NCBI GenBank assembly: GCA_007131525.1
Contig: SLQK01000087.1
Location: forward strand, 1-18,227
Source of the DNA: Nitriliruptoraceae bacterium
GTDB taxonomy: Bacteria > Actinomycetota > Nitriliruptoria > Nitriliruptorales > Nitriliruptoraceae
Direction of reading: 5' to 3'
DNA: 18,227 bases
Shown: positions 14,106 through 18,227 of the stretch, piece after piece
Numbering within the stretch: the first letter of the stretch is position 1
How the letters are laid out: each line of letters opens with the position of its first letter
The notes under the pieces: model-generated
Databases searched by the model: none
Told to the model about the DNA's origin: nothing
The model's input: the letters and a program-made list of their open reading frames with translations, nothing else
Program-made: the position numbers and the translations under genes

Positions 14106-15640
14106 GGAGCACGGCGCGCCCCCTGGGATGGGTCCTCGGCCGCGGCCGTGCCTGAGGGCGACTCGCCGAAGATCCGGCGGTAGAGGTCCTGGCCGTAGCT
14201 GGTGGGCAGGGGCGCGCCGGGCTCGATGCGGAAGGTGCGTTCGCCGTCCTCCTCCCGTTGGGCCCGGAGGAACACCCCGCGGGCGGACTCGGTGCGGTAC
14301 AGGCTCTCGGCCAGGTCGTAGAGGTGGGTGACCACCACCACCCGGATCCCGAGGTCCAGGTGGGCGCGGAACACCTGCCGGGCGAGCTCCGAGCCCTCAC
14401 GCTCGTTGGTCGCGGCGAAGGACTCGTTGGCCAGCAGCAGGTCACCGGGCCGGATGCGGTCGACGATCGTGCGCATGCGGTCGAGCTCCTCCTCGAGCTT
14501 GCCGCGCCGCAGCTGCTCGTCCTCCTCACGACCGAAGTGGGTGTAGATCTGCCCACCGACGGATCCGACGAACGTGGCCGCCGGCACGAACAGCCCGGCC
14601 TGCAGGAGCAGCTGGGCGGTCCCGATGCTGCGGAGCAGGGTGGACTTGCCACCCTGGTTGGCGCCGGTGATCAGGACCAGCAGGGCATCGTCGGCGTCGA
14701 GATCGTTGCCGACCACCTGCTCAGCGAGCTGCAGCGACAGGGCCGGGTCGTACAGACCCCGCGCGGTGAGCTTCGGGGTCGGCGCCGACACCACCTCGGG
14801 GAGGCAGGTCGGCTCCCCCTTGGCGGTCAGGGCCGCGTGGAGCCGGGCCACCCCGGTCAGCACCGCTAGCTCGTCGCGGAGCTGCCGCAGGAACACCTCG
14901 ATGTCGTCGCTGGCCTGGCTCAGGACGACGGCGACCTCGGCGAGCGCCTGATCACGGAGGCGCCCGAGGGACTCGATGCCCTCGTCGTCACGATCGGCGA
15001 GCTCGAAGCTGGCACCCGAGCGATCCAGCGACCGTGACAACCACCCCTGGGGGCGGGGCCGCTTGAGCTCGAAGCCGGTGCCCACGGCGCCGCGACCGAG
15101 CCGGGCCGCGAACAGCACTCCCCGTGGGAAGGTCAGCTCCTCGAGCTGGGCCTCGACCTCGCGCAGGTAGGGCTCGTCGAGCTGGGTCGCGAACAGCTCG
15201 AACAGCCTGGTCACGCCCTCGGAGCGCAGATCGGACCGGACCGGGGCGGAGTCCTGCCGCAACCGCCGCAGCACGTCGGTGGACACCTGCAACCGTTCCA
15301 CGGCGCGCCGGACGAGTGCGTCGGGGGCGTCGCGGAACAGCCCCGAGTAGGAGCGCTTGGCGAGCTCGAGCCCGGCGACGATGACCTCGTACAGCCCGGC
15401 GAACACCTCGGGAGCGCGGAGGACATCGGCGACCACGGCCTGTCGGTAGCGGACCGCCCGGGCGTCCTCCAGCCCCGCGAGCAGGACGGTCCGGCAGGCG
15501 GTCCGGACCCGCTCATCGCCCTCGGCCATGCGGTCGAGCAGGACCTCCAGCCCGAGATCGTCGCTGACCGTCCCCGCGTGCTGCGGCAGCACCACCTCGA
15601 GGTCGAGATCGCGGTCGGGATGCAGCAGGTGGACGTTCAC
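14084..15640 (-). CDS. Divergent MutS-like ATPase, second gene of the pair
   Basis: This 518-residue protein has a C-terminal MutS-type ABC ATPase domain (about 300-490) after a helical core/lever region. Walker A is GANQGGKST (326-334, Lys332), against GPNMGGKST in MutS. The signature region reads YTHFGREED...RRGKLEEEL (366-386) in place of FTRIGAxDD...STFMVEM. Walker B is LLLANESF with Asn405-Glu406 in place of Asp-Glu. The switch histidine is kept as His439 in VVTHLYDL. There is no mismatch-recognition domain (no Phe-X-Glu) and no Smr nuclease domain, so it is neither MutS1 nor MutS2. The last 28 residues are low-complexity. Its ATG overlaps the stop of the preceding paralogue by four bases. 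A DNA-structure-handling heterodimer with that paralogue is my inference; activity is unknown. Confidence 0.88.
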   Translation of the reverse strand: MNVHLLHPDRDLDLEVVLPQHAGTVSDDLGLEVLLDRMAEGDERVRTACRTVLLAGLEDARAVRYRQAVVADVLRAPEVFAGLYEVIVAGLELAKRSYSGLFRDAPDALVRRAVERLQVSTDVLRRLRQDSAPVRSDLRSEGVTRLFELFATQLDEPYLREVEAQLEELTFPRGVLFAARLGRGAVGTGFELKRPRPQGWLSRSLDRSGASFELADRDDEGIESLGRLRDQALAEVAVVLSQASDDIEVFLRQLRDELAVLTGVARLHAALTAKGEPTCLPEVVSAPTPKLTARGLYDPALSLQLAEQVVGNDLDADDALLVLITGANQGGKSTLLRSIGTAQLLLQAGLFVPAATFVGSVGGQIYTHFGREEDEQLRRGKLEEELDRMRTIVDRIRPGDLLLANESFAATNEREGSELARQVFRAHLDLGIRVVVVTHLYDLAESLYRTESARGVFLRAQREEDGERTFRIEPGAPLPTSYGQDLYRRIFGESPSGTAAAEDPSQGARRAPHPQGGA

Positions 15641-17193
15641 GACGTCGACCGCTGTCGGATCGCCTCGTCGGTCAGTCCGTAGCGTTCCGCCAGCGCGACC
15701 GCGTGGGCGAGCCCGTCAGGCGGCCGTCGGACCACCCGGAAGGTGCGCACGGTCGGGTCGTCGGGGGCGACGGTGGCGACCATGCTGACGGTGGCCGGTC
15801 CCACCGCGGTGAGCTCGTCGACGAAGGTGACGAACACGGCCCTGGCACCCAGCGCCGCGATGCGCTGCAGCACCGCGCTGCCGAGCTCGCGGGCGTCCTG
15901 GAGGGTGGTGGAGCTGAAGGTCTCGTTGAGCACCGCCACCGTGCCGGGGGTCGCCTCCTCGAGCAGGGCGTGGACCCGGACCAGCTCGTCCTGCAGCTTG
16001 CCCCGCAGCGTGGTGATCCGCTCCTGGCGCTCGAAGTGGGTCAGCACCCGGTCGTGCAACCCGACGCGGGCACGGCGCGCCGGGACGGGCAGTCCGAGGC
16101 TGGCGAGGTGGTGGAGCTGCCCGAAGGCCCGGGCGAAGGTGGTCTTGCCGCCCTGGTTCGCGCCGGTCACCACCAGCACACGCTCGGGCGGATCGAGGTG
16201 CCAGTCGTTGGGCACCACCGGGTTGCCGTCGGCGAGCTGCTTGAGAGCGACCGCGAGGTCGTAGCTGTCCTCGGCGCCACAGGGCGCATCCTGGTCGACG
16301 AGCTCCGGCAGGCACAACGGCAGGCCGGCGGCCCTGATCCGCTGCAGGCGCTCGTGGTAGGCGAGGTAGAAGGGGACCTCCCGCGCCAGCGCGGCGACGG
16401 TGGGGTCGAGCAGGGGCTGATGGTGCTGGTGCAGCTCGGTCAGCGCGGCGAAGGCCTCGGGATGCTGGCCGGCGACCAGCTCGAGGATGCGTGCGGCCAC
16501 GTGGTCCACCCCGGGCTCGACCGGGGGACGGTCGACCGGGCGGGGTGGCCCGGTCCGGAACCGGGCGAAGGTGGCCGCCACCTCGGCGGTCAGATCGGCT
16601 TCCCCGTGGTCCCGGTCCACGGTCACCCGGTCGGTCTGCACGCGGACGGTGTAGACCACGCCCTCCATGGCCTCCTGGGCCGCCCCCGTCGCGGTCGCCA
16701 GGTCTCGGAACCGGTCACCGGTGACGATCGATCGGAGCGCCGACCGACACCCGCGCAGACCCGGCGACTCGAGCGTCAGGGCCTCTAACTCCTCCAGCAG
16801 CTCGGTAGTGGCGTGGAGGTAGCGCTGCGCGGCGGCCAGGAACCAGGCGGCCGCGACGTAGGGGTAGGTGACCCGCTGGACAGCCTCCTCCCGCTGACGG
16901 ACCCGCTGGAGGCGGCGGGCGAAGGTCGCCAGCGGGGCCGCGACCTCCTCGCGCTCGAGCTCCGTGGCGATCTGCTGCCGGTAGGCGACCACCTCGACGT
17001 CGGTGCACGGCGTGGCGTACCACGGCCGCAGCCACGGGGCGTCGCGGGACAGGGCGTCGAACAGGGGGGCCAGCTGGAGATCGTGGGCCGCCTCGTCGCT
17101 CAGCGGCTGGCCCTGGGCTCCGGCACCGTCCCGGACGCAGGGCCAGAGCAGCGACGCGACCGCCTCACTGGGCTCCTCGGTGGTTGCCGGCAT
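15637..17193 (-). CDS. Divergent MutS-like ATPase, first gene of the pair
   Basis: This protein is also 518 residues and paralogous to the next gene. Walker A is GANQGGKTT (344-352, Lys350); the signature region is LTHFERQERITTLRGKLQDEL (in parts, 384-404); Walker B is VLNETFSS with Asn423-Glu424; the switch histidine is replaced by Phe457 in VFVTFVDEL. The N-terminal 330 residues are mostly helical, with no mismatch-recognition domain, and the short C-terminus has no Smr domain. I chose ATG at 17193, which follows CGGGAG at a normal distance; the frame continues to 17223 without support. It lies 115 bases after thymidine kinase and overlaps the next gene (ATGA), so the two MutS-like proteins are made together, probably as a heterodimer in which the two ATP sites differ. 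Confidence 0.88.
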   Translation of the reverse strand: MPATTEEPSEAVASLLWPCVRDGAGAQGQPLSDEAAHDLQLAPLFDALSRDAPWLRPWYATPCTDVEVVAYRQQIATELEREEVAAPLATFARRLQRVRQREEAVQRVTYPYVAAAWFLAAAQRYLHATTELLEELEALTLESPGLRGCRSALRSIVTGDRFRDLATATGAAQEAMEGVVYTVRVQTDRVTVDRDHGEADLTAEVAATFARFRTGPPRPVDRPPVEPGVDHVAARILELVAGQHPEAFAALTELHQHHQPLLDPTVAALAREVPFYLAYHERLQRIRAAGLPLCLPELVDQDAPCGAEDSYDLAVALKQLADGNPVVPNDWHLDPPERVLVVTGANQGGKTTFARAFGQLHHLASLGLPVPARRARVGLHDRVLTHFERQERITTLRGKLQDELVRVHALLEEATPGTVAVLNETFSSTTLQDARELGSAVLQRIAALGARAVFVTFVDELTAVGPATVSMVATVAPDDPTVRTFRVVRRPPDGLAHAVALAERYGLTDEAIRQRSTS

Positions 17194-17252
17194 CGCTCCC
17201 GCCCGTACCCGTCGACCCCACACCCGACCCGCGACGGTGGTCGTCTCCCGCC

Positions 17253-17258
17253 ACGCTA
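17253..17258 (-). promoter_or_regulatory. Putative -10 element TAGCGT before the MutS-like pair
   Basis: On the minus strand GAGGTAGCGTGG carries TAGCGT 60 bases before the ATG of the first MutS-like gene. The 12-base palindrome CGCCGCGCGGCG (17262-17273) sits immediately upstream of it and may be an operator, or end transcription from thymidine kinase. The element suggests the pair can be expressed apart from tdk. Confidence 0.4.
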
Positions 17259-17308
17259 CCTCGCCGCGCGGCGCTCAGGAGGTCAGGCGGCCGGCGTGGG
17301 GCGGGGTG

Positions 17309-17938
17309 TCACCCGCTCAGTGGCACCACCTGAAGCTGACGCGCCGCCATCCCGCGGGTCGCGCCCTCGCGATGGTGGCGTCGGCACAGCACCTCGTAGG
17401 CCACCTCGCCGGCATCGATGTCCCCGACGACGACCTGTTCGCCTTCGCGCTGGATCCGTCCATCGACCGTGCGGGCGTTGAGGTTGCCCCGCTCACCGCA
17501 CCAGCAGCGAGCCTCGACCTGGAGCTCCTCGCGACGGTCCGCCAGCTCCAACAGCCGCTGGGAGCCCGGGAACAAGGTGGTCGTGAAGTCGGTGAGCAGC
17601 CCGAAGGCCTGCACGTCGACCTCCAGTTCGTCGACGACCTGGGCGAGCTGCTCGACCTGTGACCGCGCGTAGAACTGGGCCTCGTCGCAGATCAGCACGT
17701 CCAGCGGGTTGCCCTCGGCGATCAACGTCCCGACGTGGAGCCGGAGGTCGAGCTCGTCGGTCACAACGGTCGCCGGCTGTGCCAGACCGATCCGGGAGCT
17801 GATGGTGCCCCCCTGACGATCGTGCTTGGTCAGCAGGAGGCAGCGCTTGCCCGCCTGGACCGCGTTGTGGTGGATCTGCAGCGCGAGGGTGGACTTCCCG
17901 CAGTTCATCGTGCCGTAGAAGAAGGTCAGCTCGGCCAC
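17309..17938 (-). CDS. tdk: Thymidine kinase (TK1 type)
   Basis: This 209-residue protein is a TK1-type thymidine kinase, which phosphorylates thymidine (and deoxyuridine) with ATP in nucleotide salvage. It has the P-loop GTMNCGKS at residues 9-16, Walker B CDEAQF with Asp85-Glu86, the FGLLTDF and LFPGSQRLLELAD segments, the zinc site formed by CWCG (Cys145, Cys147) and CRRHH (Cys185 and a following His), and the substrate lasso with RTVDG and EGEQVVVGD. The reduced CWC...CXXH zinc set is the usual form in actinomycetes such as Streptomyces. The start is GTG at 17938, with CGGAG about ten bases upstream. It lies between the cold-shock gene and the MutS-like pair on the same strand, separated by 169 and 115 bases. 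Confidence 0.96.
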   Translation of the reverse strand: MAELTFFYGTMNCGKSTLALQIHHNAVQAGKRCLLLTKHDRQGGTISSRIGLAQPATVVTDELDLRLHVGTLIAEGNPLDVLICDEAQFYARSQVEQLAQVVDELEVDVQAFGLLTDFTTTLFPGSQRLLELADRREELQVEARCWCGERGNLNARTVDGRIQREGEQVVVGDIDAGEVAYEVLCRRHHREGATRGMAARQLQVVPLSG

Positions 17939-18037
17939 GCCATCGGCTCCGGGTCGGTGGTCGGGTGCTCGCCTGGGAGCGACCGTGGTTGTAGCGCACC
18001 CGCACGGGCCGGGTGCAGCGCCCCCGAACGTGGACGA

Positions 18038-18059
18038 ACCCGGACCACATGGTCCGGGT
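18038..18059 (-). terminator. Candidate terminator hairpin after the cold-shock gene
   Basis: ACCCGGACC and GGTCCGGGT form a perfect 9-bp stem with a 4-base loop ACAT, starting about 49 bases after the cold-shock stop. The minus strand continues with TTCGTCC rather than a T-run, so termination would be of the GC-hairpin kind seen in actinobacteria. An operator for tdk is the other possibility. The rest of the 169-base gap shows only a weak TACAAC element near 17990 on the minus strand. Confidence 0.45.
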
Positions 18060-18107
18060 CCGACGGCTCTGTGCGACGCGCGACGCGCCGCGTGAGCGTA
18101 GGTGAAC

Positions 18108-18227
18108 TCAGGCGGGCGTGACGTCGGAGGCCTGCGGCCCCTTCTGCCCCTGGGTGACCTCGAAGGTGACGGCCTGGCCGTCCTCGAGGGTCTTGTACCC
18201 CTGAACGTTGATGGCGGAGAAGTGGAC
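18108..18227 (-). CDS. CspA-family cold-shock protein, C-terminal part (5' truncated by window)
   Basis: The minus strand from the right edge encodes 39 residues and a stop: VHFSAIN with the RNP2-type motif, YKTLEDGQAVTFEV, then TQGQKGPQASDVTPA. This is the C-terminal half of a CspA-family protein, a small beta-barrel that binds single-stranded RNA and DNA and acts as an RNA chaperone. The gene starts beyond the window, so its promoter and cold-induction leader cannot be seen. Most CspA proteins are about 67 residues, so roughly 28 residues are missing. Confidence 0.94.
   Translation of the reverse strand, partial: VHFSAINVQGYKTLEDGQAVTFEVTQGQKGPQASDVTPA

Noticed and set aside
14084..17193. 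Canonical mismatch repair MutS or MutS2
   Set aside because: No Phe-X-Glu mismatch-binding domain, no Smr domain, about 518 residues rather than 780-900, and a changed signature and Walker B.

Overview
The window is a stretch of very GC-rich chromosome with dense, mostly non-overlapping genes and third-position GC bias. The proteins point to an actinomycete-type bacterium (Actinomycetota): a thymidine kinase with the CWCG/CRRHH zinc motif known from Streptomyces-like homologues, a mycobacterial Rv3400-type HAD phosphatase/mutase, an XRE-STAND-WD40 giant protein, DUF1990 proteins, and TANNNT-type promoters without a clear -35. I cannot fix the genus. No tRNA, rRNA, CRISPR array, transposase or phage gene was seen, so this looks like ordinary chromosome with some accessory genes.

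Layout, left to right. (1) 2-690, plus: the C-terminal end of a CobW-family zinc GTPase overlapping the zinc-free ribosomal protein L31 type B, a pair typical of zinc-starvation (Zur) regulons. (2) 805-1764, plus: a quinone oxidoreductase-like MDR enzyme. (3) 1798-3032, minus: a beta-phosphoglucomutase-like HAD enzyme overlapping a small membrane-anchored protein of unknown function. (4) 3033-3502: a 470-bp gap between divergent genes holding a run of perfect hairpins. (5) 3503-6387, plus: a cytochrome P450, then a 4-hydroxybutyrate/acetate CoA-transferase-type enzyme. (6) 6430-7739, minus: two overlapping DUF1990 genes. (7) 7855-8373, plus: a four-helix membrane protein, tail-to-tail overlapping an Fe-S type Rrf2 regulator (8321-8788, minus). 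(8) 9085-9972, plus: class I fructose-bisphosphate aldolase, divergent from the Rrf2 gene across a heptamer repeat tract. (9) 10275-14105, plus: a 1276-residue protein with XRE helix-turn-helix, STAND NTPase, membrane helix and 14 WD40-like blades, preceded by 10-bp phased direct repeats and apparently leaderless. (10) 14084-17193, minus: two overlapping genes for divergent MutS-like ATPases, each 518 residues. (11) 17309-17938, minus: thymidine kinase. (12) 18108-18227, minus: the end of a cold-shock protein gene.

The parts most worth attention are the MutS-like pair, which lacks mismatch-recognition and Smr domains and has altered Walker B and signature motifs; the membrane-tethered HTH-STAND double-propeller protein with its phased upstream repeats; the hairpin-rich intergenic region at 3073-3324; and a recurring TAGCNT element in front of six transcription units. 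Functions of the MutS-like pair and the STAND protein are inferred from motifs only.
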